A DNA stretch of 64,000 nt. Origin: Rhodobacterales bacterium. GTDB lineage: Bacteria > Pseudomonadota > Alphaproteobacteria > Rhodobacterales > Rhodobacteraceae. This document shows positions 51,200-59,217 of the stretch, one piece after another (the stretch's first letter is position 1; each line of letters begins with the position of its first letter). The notes below the pieces were generated by a model. The model saw nothing but the letters and a program-made list of their open reading frames with translations, searched no databases and was not told where the DNA came from. The position numbers were made by a program, and so were the translations under genes. The stretch is from positions 1 through 64,000 of the forward strand of contig JAJNPS010000047.1 in NCBI GenBank assembly GCA_021155205.1, read 5' to 3'.

Positions 51200-51327
51200 G
51201 TCCGCAAGATTTGCGCTGCCCGGATGGAGGCCTGTCGCTGGACGCGCTGGCCGATGTGGCAGCGATGAGCCGGTTTTACCGGCACAGGTGGCTTGGAACC
51301 CGTTGCGTCCCGGCCTCCATTGACTGA
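51199..51327 (+). pseudogene. Remnant of an AraC-family regulator HTH
   Basis: In the gap between the pyruvyltransferase and the dioxygenase genes one frame reads CPDGGLSLDALADVAAMSRFYRHRW. This is the first helix-turn-helix of AraC-type regulators, where LSLDxLAxxAxMSRxxFxRxF is typical. The frame ends at TGA (51325-51327) soon after, and no start or remaining domain is present. Confidence is limited to the pattern. Confidence 0.45.
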
Positions 51328-51358
51328 TGATTGCAATGATCCCCGATGGAGAGCCAAG

Positions 51359-52201
51359 ATGACACTGCAAGATGTTTCGCTGGCTCCGGTCACCACCGAT
51401 GTTGCAGACGATGTGGCAATGCTGAACCGCGAAGGCATTGTCGGGCGCAAGGGTGCCTTCAGCCGCGACTTTGCCGAAGCGATGCGCGAAGACATGATGG
51501 CAGCATTCTGGCAGGCGATCCAGCGGCCTGGCGGTGCGGTCGGCAGGGGACCCCGGCGCTGGTACGTGGAAATCCACCCGGAGGAGTTTGGCGGGTTCGT
51601 GGAACTGACGACCCATCCCTGGGTGGATGCTATGTGCCGGTCAATTCTCGGGCCGGACTACCGGATCGTGGAGATCGGCTTTGACACGCCCTTCCAAGGG
51701 GCCAAGAACCAGCCCTGGCACCGCGATTTCCCGTCGCCGGTCGATACCTGGCGGGACCGCAAGATTACCTCGCTGGCGTTCAATCTGACCGGCGTTGACG
51801 TGACCCCGGACATGGGCCCGTTCGAAGTGGCCCCCGGAACGCAGTATGACGATGGCCGCGACTGGAAGCATGAAATGTTTCCTGACCGCGGAATTTGGGA
51901 CCGCTTTGCCGAGAGGGGGGTCAAGAAATACCCGCAGATGGGCGACATCTCGTGCCGGTCGGCACTGACGGTGCATCGTGGCACGGCGCATCCGTCGCCG
52001 ATTGCGCGGCCGGTGCTGGTCCTTGGTGTCGATGCGCCGGGAGCGGGGCATGAGGCGCTGCACGATCTGATGGTGACGCAAGACTACCATGATGCTTTGC
52101 CCGCACAGGTGCGCGAACATCTGGTGTGCCGCGTGGTGGAAACGCTGGTTCCCGTCGTGCAGAAACATGACATCGAAGGGCTGGTCATGGGCGAGGACTG
52201 A
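51359..52201 (+). CDS. Phytanoyl-CoA dioxygenase (PhyH) family protein
   Basis: A 280-residue non-heme Fe(II)/2-oxoglutarate oxygenase-like protein. The metal triad is visible as H-x-D in QPWHRDFPSP and a distal His in LTVHRGTAHPSP; the arginine after it would hold 2-oxoglutarate. The substrate is unknown; family members hydroxylate a wide range of small molecules. A GGAGAG site lies upstream of the ATG at 51359; a start 22 codons earlier is open but less likely. A terminator follows. Confidence 0.88.
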   Translation: MTLQDVSLAPVTTDVADDVAMLNREGIVGRKGAFSRDFAEAMREDMMAAFWQAIQRPGGAVGRGPRRWYVEIHPEEFGGFVELTTHPWVDAMCRSILGPDYRIVEIGFDTPFQGAKNQPWHRDFPSPVDTWRDRKITSLAFNLTGVDVTPDMGPFEVAPGTQYDDGRDWKHEMFPDRGIWDRFAERGVKKYPQMGDISCRSALTVHRGTAHPSPIARPVLVLGVDAPGAGHEALHDLMVTQDYHDALPAQVREHLVCRVVETLVPVVQKHDIEGLVMGED

Positions 52202-52205
52202 CCAC

Positions 52206-52241
52206 GGCAGCCCTTGCCCGGAGCAGGGGCGGCTGCCTTTT
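52206..52241 (+). terminator. Terminator of the PhyH gene
   Basis: Stem GGCAGCC/GGCTGCC (52206-52212 with 52231-52237) followed by TTTT, starting 5 bp after the stop codon. The 18-base loop itself can pair partly. Confidence 0.65.
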
Positions 52242-52251
52242 GAAACAGCAG

Positions 52252-52277
52252 CGCCCCGCAGCTTTCGCTACGGGGCG
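52252..52277. terminator. Second hairpin, possible terminator for mcl1 side
   Basis: CGCCCCG/CGGGGCG arms (52252-52258, 52271-52277) with an inner AGC/GCT pair and a TTTC loop. It lies between the convergent PhyH and mcl1 genes, 140 bp from the mcl1 stop. No strong U-tract on the minus strand. Confidence 0.4.
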
Positions 52278-52415
52278 TGCATCCTCCCCTGGGTGCTGCA
52301 CGGGGCCTCCCGTCCCTTGTGTACAGCGCGGGTATTCTTTGCAAACTGCCTGATTAGTGGCCGTTGGTCGCCGGAGACTGCCCCTGATTCTGGCGGCCTG
52401 TCAACAATTGCTATT

Positions 52416-53372
52416 TTACCTTTTGGTCAACTCGGACTGGCGCACGATGACCTCGGCCTGCTTGATCGAGGCGATGTCCACAAGGCGGCCCTTGTAGACC
52501 GTCGCGCCCTCTCCCCTCGCCTTGGCATCGGCCATGGCGGCCAGGATTTCGCGCGCCTCGGCGACCGCCGCGTCGCTGGGGGTAAAGACCTCGTTGGCCA
52601 GCGCCACCTGACTGGGGTGGATCGCCCATTTGCCGACCATGCCAAGCGTCGCCACGCGCCGGGCCTGGGCGCGAAAGCCTTCGTCATCGGCGAAATCGCC
52701 GAAGGGGCCGTCGACCGGCAGGATGCCATGCGTCCGGCAGGCCGCAACGATGGCTGCTGTCGCCCAGTGCCACGGGTCGGGCCAGTGGCGGGTGCCGTCC
52801 CGCAGCATGTAGTAGTTTTCCTGTGTTCCCCCGATGCCCGTCGTTTGCATGCCCATGCTGGCGGCAAAGTCCGCAGCCCCAAGGCTCATCGCCTGCAAAC
52901 GCGGACTGGAGGCGGCGATCTCCTCGACATGAGTGATTCCGGCGGCGGATTCGATGATGACCTCGAAACCCACCGGTTTCGTGCGCCCCATCGCGCGTTC
53001 AATTGCCGTGACCAGCGCATCGACCGCATAGACGTCGGCGGCGCTGCCAACCTTGGGGATCATGATCAGGTCAAGCCGTTCGCTGCCCTGTTCCAGCAGA
53101 TCGACAACGTCGCGATACCACCATGGCGTGTCGAGCCCGTTGATCCGCACCGAAAGGGTTTTGGTCCCCCAATCCACATCACGAATGGCGGCGATCACGT
53201 TTGCGCGGGCGGTGGCCTTGTCGGACGGGGCGACCGAATCCTCCAGGTCGATGTTGATGACGTCCGCAGCCGAAGCCGCCATCTTTTCAAACAGCGCCGG
53301 GCGCGATCCGGGGCCGAACAATTGACAACGGTTCGGGCGGGCCGGTGGGGCGGGCTGGGGGCGAAAGGACAT
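52416..53372 (-). CDS. mcl1: L-malyl-CoA/beta-methylmalyl-CoA lyase
   Basis: CitE-like aldol lyase of the ethylmalonyl-CoA pathway; cleaves beta-methylmalyl-CoA to glyoxylate and propionyl-CoA and can also form or split malyl-CoA. The 318-residue protein has the conserved CQLFGPGSRPALFEKMAASAADVINIDLEDSVAP at the N terminus, with the metal-binding residues also in FEVIIESAAGI and LGAADFAAS. The length equals the known Rhodobacter enzyme. It is divergent from the epimerase gene. Confidence 0.95.
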   Translation of the reverse strand: MSFRPQPAPPARPNRCQLFGPGSRPALFEKMAASAADVINIDLEDSVAPSDKATARANVIAAIRDVDWGTKTLSVRINGLDTPWWYRDVVDLLEQGSERLDLIMIPKVGSAADVYAVDALVTAIERAMGRTKPVGFEVIIESAAGITHVEEIAASSPRLQAMSLGAADFAASMGMQTTGIGGTQENYYMLRDGTRHWPDPWHWATAAIVAACRTHGILPVDGPFGDFADDEGFRAQARRVATLGMVGKWAIHPSQVALANEVFTPSDAAVAEAREILAAMADAKARGEGATVYKGRLVDIASIKQAEVIVRQSELTKR

Positions 53373-53458
53373 CTGGACCTCGGGGATCGGGGTTGCGCTG
53401 ATCAGGTTCTTTTCCGATAGGTTCTTGGAGAATGATCTGCAAGCCGAAGGCGCGCCCG

Positions 53459-54421
53459 ATGATCACCGCAAGGGCCGAGACATTCCGTCTGGCGCAGGCC
53501 TTTACCATCGCGCGTGGGTCCAAAACGCATGCGCATGTGGTGACGGTCGGGATTTCGCGCGGCGGACACAACGGGCGCGGGGAATGTGTGCCCTATGCAA
53601 GGTATGGCGAGACGGTGGAGTCTGTGCTGTCCCAGATCGCGTGCATGCCGGACACCACCACGCGCGCCGAACTGCAAGTCATCCTTCCGCCGGGGGCGGC
53701 GCGAAACGCGATTGACTGTGCGCTGTGGGACCTGAAGGCCAAAGCATCTGGGCAACGGGCCTGGGTGCTCGCGAATGTGCCCCGACCCATGCCCGCCATG
53801 ACTGCCTTTACATTGTCGCTCGCCCCGCCTGACCAGATGCGCGCCGATGCCGCCACCAATGCCCATCGCCCGCTGCTGAAGATCAAGCTGGGCACCCCTG
53901 ACGACATGCCGAGGCTGGAGGCGGTTCGTGCCGGTGCACCACGATCCACCATCATCGTCGATGCCAACGAGGGCTGGACGCCGGAAATCTATGCCGACCT
54001 TGCCCCGCACCTGATCCGCTTGGGCGTCGCGATGGTGGAGCAGCCCCTGCCTGCCGCGGCGGATGACATGCTGTCCGAAATCGCCCGGCCCCTGCCCGTC
54101 TGTGCCGACGAATCCTGCCATGACCGCGCCGGCCTTGCCGGTCTGCGCGGCAAGTACGACCTTGTGAACATCAAGCTGGACAAGGCTGGCGGGCTGACCG
54201 AGGCACTGGCCTTGCGCACCGAAGCCTTGGCGATGGGCTTTGGCGTGATGGTCGGCTGCATGGTCGGGACCAGCCTTGGTATGGCCCCGGCGACGCTGCT
54301 GACCGTCGGCGCCACGTTTGTGGACCTTGACGGCCCGCTGCTTCTGGCCGAAGACCGCGACAATGCGCTGACCTTCGACAATGAAGGCATACACCCGCCC
54401 ACGCCACAGCTATGGGGATGA
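53459..54421 (+). CDS. Dipeptide epimerase of the enolase superfamily (L-Ala-D/L-Glu type)
   Basis: A 320-residue enolase-superfamily racemase/epimerase. The C-terminal barrel contains the KxK in LLKIKLGTP, the metal-binding Asp in DANEGW, Glu in EQPLP and Asp in ADES, plus the second catalytic Lys in NIKLDKAGGL. Such enzymes turn L-Ala-D-Glu from peptidoglycan to L-Ala-L-Glu; some relatives (DgcA) act on N-acetyl-D-Glu, so the substrate is open. I chose the ATG at 53459 with GAAGG upstream; 53432 is possible. It ends in an ATGA overlap with the transaminase gene region. Confidence 0.85.
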   Translation: MITARAETFRLAQAFTIARGSKTHAHVVTVGISRGGHNGRGECVPYARYGETVESVLSQIACMPDTTTRAELQVILPPGAARNAIDCALWDLKAKASGQRAWVLANVPRPMPAMTAFTLSLAPPDQMRADAATNAHRPLLKIKLGTPDDMPRLEAVRAGAPRSTIIVDANEGWTPEIYADLAPHLIRLGVAMVEQPLPAAADDMLSEIARPLPVCADESCHDRAGLAGLRGKYDLVNIKLDKAGGLTEALALRTEALAMGFGVMVGCMVGTSLGMAPATLLTVGATFVDLDGPLLLAEDRDNALTFDNEGIHPPTPQLWG

Positions 54422-54423
54422 CC

Positions 54424-55287
54424 ATGACCCGCACCGTCTATGTGAACGGCCAGTATCTGCCCGAGGATCAGGCCACCGTGTCGATCTTTGACCGCGGGTT
54501 CCTGATGGCGGACGGGGTCTATGAGGTGACGTCGGTGCTTGACGGCAAGCTGATCGACTTTGCGGGACATGGTGCGCGGCTGCAGCGGTCGCTGGATGCG
54601 CTGGACATGGCCAGCCCGATCACCACGGACGAACTGGCCGACATGTTCCGCGAACTGGTGCGGCTGAACGGCATCGATCAGGGCATGATCTATCTGCAGA
54701 TCACGCGCGGCAATCCCGGCGACAGGTCCTTCGTGTTCCCCGATGCGTCGCTGCCACCGACCATCGTGGCGTTCACCCAGAACGTGCCGAACCTGGCCGA
54801 CGCGACCGCCGCGCAAGTTGGGTTCAAGGTGATCAGCATTCCCGACCTGCGCTGGGGGCGGGTCGATATCAAGACGACGCAGCTTTTGTACCCCTCGATG
54901 GGCAAGATGATGGCCAAAAAGGCCGGCTGCGATGACAGCTGGTTCGTGGCCGACGATGGCGGCATCACCGAAGGCACCTCGAACAACGCCTATATCGTCC
55001 AGGGCAACAGGATCATCACCCGCCATCTGTCGACTGACATCCTGCACGGCATCACCCGCGCGACGGTCCTGCGGTTCGCCGCCGAGGCGCAGTTCGAGGT
55101 GGAGGAGCGCCCCTTTACCGTGTCCGAGGCGCAAGCGGCGGATGAGGCGTTTTCGACCGCCGCGTCGATTTTCGTGATGCCGGTGGTCCAGATTGACGGA
55201 ACCGACATCGGCAACGGCAAACCCGGCCCGGTGGCCAAGCGCCTGCGTGAGCTGTACCTTGACGAGATGCGCAAGACCGCGATTTGA
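54424..55287 (+). CDS. D-amino acid transaminase (fold-IV PLP)
   Basis: A 287-residue PLP fold-type IV aminotransferase. The catalytic Lys lies in VDIKTTQLLYPS, the PLP-phosphate region in GITEGTSNNAYIV, and FDRGFLMADGVYEV is diagnostic for D-amino acid transaminase type. It would interconvert D-Ala/D-Glu with keto acids. The start is one of three clustered ATGs; 54424 sits best after GGGGA, 54418 overlaps the epimerase stop (ATGA). Coupled to the epimerase, it suggests use of D-amino acids from cell-wall turnover. Confidence 0.9.
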   Translation: MTRTVYVNGQYLPEDQATVSIFDRGFLMADGVYEVTSVLDGKLIDFAGHGARLQRSLDALDMASPITTDELADMFRELVRLNGIDQGMIYLQITRGNPGDRSFVFPDASLPPTIVAFTQNVPNLADATAAQVGFKVISIPDLRWGRVDIKTTQLLYPSMGKMMAKKAGCDDSWFVADDGGITEGTSNNAYIVQGNRIITRHLSTDILHGITRATVLRFAAEAQFEVEERPFTVSEAQAADEAFSTAASIFVMPVVQIDGTDIGNGKPGPVAKRLRELYLDEMRKTAI

Positions 55288-55289
55288 TT

Positions 55290-56054
55290 TCAGGCGGTTT
55301 CGGCCTCCGAGAGCGCGTCCCAAAGATGCGGCACCAGCCGCGCGGCCCAGGCTTTCTGGGCGCGTTCGTCACCGATCAGGTCATTCCTGACCTCGATCAA
55401 CGCGTTCAGGCGCCCCGTCCGCAAGGCGTGCTGGTCGACGGAATCGCCCGGAAGATGCCCGGCATAGGGTTCGTTGTCCCCAACGCAAAGGTCAGCGTCC
55501 CGCGACAGGGCGCGCAGCAGCGCCAGCGACAGCGCAGGCCCCAGACGGCTGTAAAGCACACCCACGTGCCAGGGCCGTGGCGCGCGTCCGTTGAGACTGG
55601 GCGTGAACGAATGCACGGCAAGCAGAACGGTGTCCTCGCGCCGCGTCATCAGCCCTTCAAGCGCTGCGTGGTAGGGATGATAGAGCCGCTCCGTCCGCGC
55701 CCGGATCTCATCCGCGGTGATGTGGCGATTGCCCGGAATGATGGTGCCGTCATACAGGCGCATCACCAGAGTCGGGTCGTCCTGCCCCCGGTTGGGATCG
55801 ACGACCAGCCGACTGAACCGCGACAGGATCACCGGACTGTCGAGCGCCTCGCCCAGCGCCAGTGCAAGGCCCGCAGCACCCACGTCCAAGGCGATATGGC
55901 GCGCCATGTCCTGCGGCGAGATGCCAAGATCGCCACCATTGACCCAGGGTGGCACGATGTTCGACGCGTGATCGCAGCTGATCACCCACCGGCCCGGACG
56001 ATCTTCGCCGACGATGACAAATGCCAATCCGATCCTCGCGACTCTGCCTGCCAC
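55290..56054 (-). CDS. N-formylglutamate amidohydrolase-family protein
   Basis: A 254-residue hydrolase of the HutG/N-formylglutamate deformylase family. VISCDHASNIVPP near the start carries metal-binding residues, and HIALDVGAAGLALALGEALDSPVILSRFSRLVVDPNRG, LAVHSFTPSLNG and LIEVRNDLI are family features. It may remove formyl or acyl groups from glutamate-type compounds. It is convergent with the transaminase gene (2 bp apart) and divergent from pyk. Confidence 0.88.
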   Translation of the reverse strand: MAGRVARIGLAFVIVGEDRPGRWVISCDHASNIVPPWVNGGDLGISPQDMARHIALDVGAAGLALALGEALDSPVILSRFSRLVVDPNRGQDDPTLVMRLYDGTIIPGNRHITADEIRARTERLYHPYHAALEGLMTRREDTVLLAVHSFTPSLNGRAPRPWHVGVLYSRLGPALSLALLRALSRDADLCVGDNEPYAGHLPGDSVDQHALRTGRLNALIEVRNDLIGDERAQKAWAARLVPHLWDALSEAETA

Positions 56055-56200
56055 CCGACTACCCTTCGTCGCCGGTGGCGTCTATCCCGTGATACAACCG
56101 TACCGGACAGGTTAGCGCAAACGGCGCGGTTGCCCCGCCAGTTCAATTGCGCCATAACGCCCTCGGCCACGCGATGCAAAGTTGCAAGAAGGAACCCCGC

Positions 56201-57646
56201 ATGAAACGCCTTCGGAATGTAAAGATCGTGGCGACCCTTGGCCCTGCCTCCAGCAGCTACGAGATGATCCGCGCACTGCACGACGCCGGCGCGGATGTGT
56301 TCCGGCTGAACATGAGCCATGGCACCCATGACGACATCCGCAAGCGTCACGAAATCATCCGAAAGGTCGAGGCAGATACCGGGCGGCCGATCGGCATACT
56401 TGCTGATCTTCAGGGACCCAAACTGCGTGTCGGCGTGTTTGCCAACCCGTCTGAAGAACTGGTCGAAGGGGCCAGGTTCCGTCTGGACCTGTCTCCCAAG
56501 CCCGGCGACGCCACCCGCGTAAACCTGCCCCATCCCGAGATTTTCGTCGCGCTTGAACCGCGCGCATCGCTGTTGATCAACGACGGCAAGATCCGCCTTC
56601 TGGTCGATGATTGCGGCAAGGATTTCGCCAATTGCACGGTGCAGATCGGCGGCACGATTTCCAACCGCAAGGGCGTCAACGTGCCGGACGTGGTGTTGCC
56701 GGTGGCAGCACTGTCCGAAAAGGACCGGGTAGATCTGGAATTTGCCTGCGAACTGGGTGTCGACTGGCTTGCGCTGTCGTTCGTGCAGCGTCCCGAGGAC
56801 GTCACCGAAGCGCGGCATCTGGCCAAGGGGCGGGCGGCGATCCTGTCCAAGATCGAAAAACCGGCCGCGGTAAAGGCCTATGACGCGATCCTTCAGGTTT
56901 CGGACGGGATCATGGTCGCGCGCGGCGATCTGGGCGTGGAACTTCCGGTCTATTCGGTGCCGCCGATCCAGAAACGCCTTGTCCGTGGCGCGCGCGCGGC
57001 AGCCAAGCCGGTGATCGTGGCGACGCAGATGCTGGAATCGATGATCGAAAGCCCGGTCCCGACGCGGGCCGAGGTCAGCGACGTTGCCACAGCGATCTAC
57101 GAGGGCGCGGACGCGGTGATGCTGTCTGCGGAATCGGCGGCGGGCAAGTATCCGGTCGAGGCCGTGACGACGATGCACAACGTCGCGATGTCGGTCGAAA
57201 AGGATCCGACCTATCAGTCGATCATCGAGGCCAGCCGCGTGATCCGGCGCGAGACCATCGCCGATGGCATCGTGGCCGCCGCGCGCGAAATTGCCGAGGC
57301 GACCAACATCAAGGCGATCTGCTGTTTCAGCCAGACCGGAACGACCGCCAGCCTGGTCGCGCGCGAACGCCCGCGCGTCCCGATCATCGCGCTGACGCCG
57401 CTGATGTCATCGGCGCGGCGCATGGCGCTGACCTGGGGGGCCTATTGCGTGATCACAGAACCTCAGGACCGGTTCAAGGGTGCAGTCATTGCCGCGATCC
57501 GTGCCGCGCGCGACCACGGCTTTGCCAGCGAAGAGGATCAGATCGTGGTCACTGCCGGCGTGCCTTTCAACGTAAAAGGCACGACCAACATTTTGCGTGT
57601 CGCACCTTGCGACGAAAGGTTGATTTCACGCGTCGAGCCCGAGTAA
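56201..57646 (+). CDS. pyk: Pyruvate kinase
   Basis: Converts PEP and ADP to pyruvate and ATP. The 481-residue protein begins MKRLRNVKIVATLGPASSS and has FRLNMSHGTHDDI, ILADLQGPKLRVG, the catalytic ILSKIEKPAAVKAY, GIMVARGDLGVELP and the C-terminal regulatory domain. The ATG at 56201 follows AAGGAA. Length is normal. A small membrane protein gene follows 33 bp later. Confidence 0.97.
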   Translation: MKRLRNVKIVATLGPASSSYEMIRALHDAGADVFRLNMSHGTHDDIRKRHEIIRKVEADTGRPIGILADLQGPKLRVGVFANPSEELVEGARFRLDLSPKPGDATRVNLPHPEIFVALEPRASLLINDGKIRLLVDDCGKDFANCTVQIGGTISNRKGVNVPDVVLPVAALSEKDRVDLEFACELGVDWLALSFVQRPEDVTEARHLAKGRAAILSKIEKPAAVKAYDAILQVSDGIMVARGDLGVELPVYSVPPIQKRLVRGARAAAKPVIVATQMLESMIESPVPTRAEVSDVATAIYEGADAVMLSAESAAGKYPVEAVTTMHNVAMSVEKDPTYQSIIEASRVIRRETIADGIVAAAREIAEATNIKAICCFSQTGTTASLVARERPRVPIIALTPLMSSARRMALTWGAYCVITEPQDRFKGAVIAAIRAARDHGFASEEDQIVVTAGVPFNVKGTTNILRVAPCDERLISRVEPE

Positions 57647-57679
57647 ACTTTTTGTGACGGTTCGCGGAGGGATGCGTGC

Positions 57680-57904
57680 GTGGATACTGATCTTTACCTG
57701 ACGATCGGGATCATCCTTGGTCTCTTGACCTTGCCGTCACTTTTGAATGCCTGGACCGAGGGGCGACCGCCCCGCGTGGGGGCAATACTGCTGATGGTGT
57801 CGATCATCCTGATCGTGGTGGCGCTGACGCAACGCCCGTCGGGATACACGTTCGGCGAGGTTCCACAGGCCATGCTCAAGGTATTCGGACGGCTGTTCAA
57901 CTAG
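57680..57904 (+). CDS. Small membrane protein after pyk, stop at an IS junction
   Basis: A 74-residue protein with two membrane helices (LYLTIGIILGLLTLPSLLNAW and VGAILLMVSIILIVVALTQ) and a short C-terminal tail. Family unknown to me, but the gene looks conserved in codon use. It starts with a GTG nine bases after GGAGG. Its TAG stop spans 57902-57904, exactly the TA target of the IS630 element whose end begins with G, so the original C terminus may have been altered. Confidence 0.75.
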   Translation: MDTDLYLTIGIILGLLTLPSLLNAWTEGRPPRVGAILLMVSIILIVVALTQRPSGYTFGEVPQAMLKVFGRLFN

Positions 57905-58190
57905 AGCCTGATCGGATCAGATTGAAGCATATCCTGAATTTGCGAGGTAGTTGGCGGATTCGCTTGGTGTGAAGCTTTCGAGGATGTGACCGATGGCTTC
58001 CAGCAAGGCGTCCTGGGTTCTCGTGGCGGCCTCTCGGAGGCGGTGCTTTGTCTTGGCGAAGAACTGCTCGATCGGATTGAGGTCGGACGAGCAGGGTGGC
58101 AGAAAGATCATGTGTGCGCCGACCTTGCGGATCGCGGCGCGCGCTGCCTTTCCCTTGTGGCTGCCGAGATTGTCGAGAATTGTGTGCTAT
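57902..58190 (-). mobile_element. IS630-family transposase C-terminal fragment
   Basis: The minus strand from about 58187 down to 57917 encodes HTILDNLGSHKGKAARAAI, then MIFLPPCSSDLNPIEQFFAKTKHRL and ending FTPSESANYLANSGY. These are the last third of an IS630 transposase, with DNLGSH (second Asp) and DLNPIEQ (catalytic Glu). The frame is preceded by stop codons at 58190, so the N-terminal two thirds are missing. The end has the tip GAGCCTGATCGGATCAG next to TA, the usual IS630 target. Confidence 0.85.
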
Positions 58191-58592
58191 CACATGGTCT
58201 GATAATTCGATGTCAGAAGGCAGGCGATGGCTTTCTTATGCACCCCGTCTAGCTGCATGGATTCGCGATGTGAGTCCTATCCGGTCAGGGTTATGCAACA
58301 ATGCCGCTCGCAGGTCGGCTGATGAATGGCACGTAAGCCTACTCACTCGCCGATAGGGGTATACAAGGGGGGATCGTAAAATAGTAAAGTCGCATAACCC
58401 GCTAAGGCTACACGACTTTTCTCCTGAAATTGGTGCCCAGAATAGGCAGCGAAGTGAGTTTGCAGCCGATTTCATGCCGTCCCATGCAGCATCTTATGTT
58501 CAATGATTCAACAATTTAACTGCCTCAACTGGACCTCTTTTGTCTCGCCTTGTGTCACTCTTTCTTATAAGTTTAGGGTCACCTCGACATGG
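58191..58592. other. AT-richer scar between two IS fragments
   Basis: No intact gene. A 12-bp inverted repeat with one mismatch, GGGTTATGCAAC at 58288-58299 and GTCGCATAACCC at 58389-58400, flanks about 90 bp and looks like element ends. On the minus strand a 42-codon frame (58344-58472) reads HFAAYSGHQFQEKSRVALAG then YATLLFYDPPLYTPIGE; it may be a protein remnant that I cannot name. Base composition differs from the rest of the window. Confidence 0.4.
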
Positions 58593-59215
58593 TGCCAGCC
58601 GGGTTGCATCATCGACGGCGACATGGACGAAGTCCCATCCCGCACCCCGATTGCGGCACCCGACCCGTGTGCCGGTGACACGGTGGCCGGGCTGGTCGAA
58701 GCGACCCAGCTTCTTGATATCAAGGTGGATCAGCTCGCCCGGCCGCTCGCGCTGATAGCGGCGCACCGGCTCGGGCGGGTTGATCAGCGCAAGCCGCCCC
58801 AGCCCCGCGCGCCCGATCCAGCGCGACACGGTCGAGCGCGCGAGGCCGAGCTTGGCCGCAATCGACGCCCCGGTCATCCGCAGGCTCCGCCGCAGATGCA
58901 CGATCAGCGCCACTGTCGCCTCAGCCAGCCACCCCGCGACGCGGGCGGGCGCGCTTGCGTGGTTTGAAAGCGCAGCACCCCCGCCCGCGCGGAACCGGGC
59001 GAGCCACTTGCGCACCGTGCGGACCGATACCGCAAAGGCCAAGGCAACCTCCGCAGCACTCTGGCCTGACACGACGCGGGCAACGATCTGCTCTCGACTG
59101 TGAACGGTGAGACGGGCACCATGATGTGGGTTGTTCATCCTTGCGGGTCCTCGGCTGGAGTTTGGCGATTGCAGCCTAACCCCGTTCCGGGTGAACAACC
59201 TCCTGAGACTTCACA
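58590..59215 (-). mobile_element. IS481-family element, truncated
   Basis: The right tip (59215) starts TGTGAAGTCTCAGGAGGTTG on the minus strand, typical of IS481 ends. The transposase begins at 59138 and runs to about 58593, where homology stops. The N-terminal HTH (VVSGQSAAEVALAFAVSVRTVRKWLARF) and the first catalytic Asp (ELIHLDIKKLGRF) and second (FVHVAVDDATRLA) are present; the last third with the catalytic Glu is missing. It is inactive. Confidence 0.85.
58593..59138 (-). pseudogene. IS481 transposase, 3'-truncated
   Basis: About 182 codons remain from MNNPHHGARLTVHSREQIVA up to DDATRLA; then an unrelated 30-residue tail ends at a stop near 58500. The third acidic residue of the DDE triad is absent. 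Neighbouring sequence is the AT-richer scar. The fragment lies only 2 bp from the BON gene stop. Confidence 0.85.
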
Positions 59216-59217
59216 GG

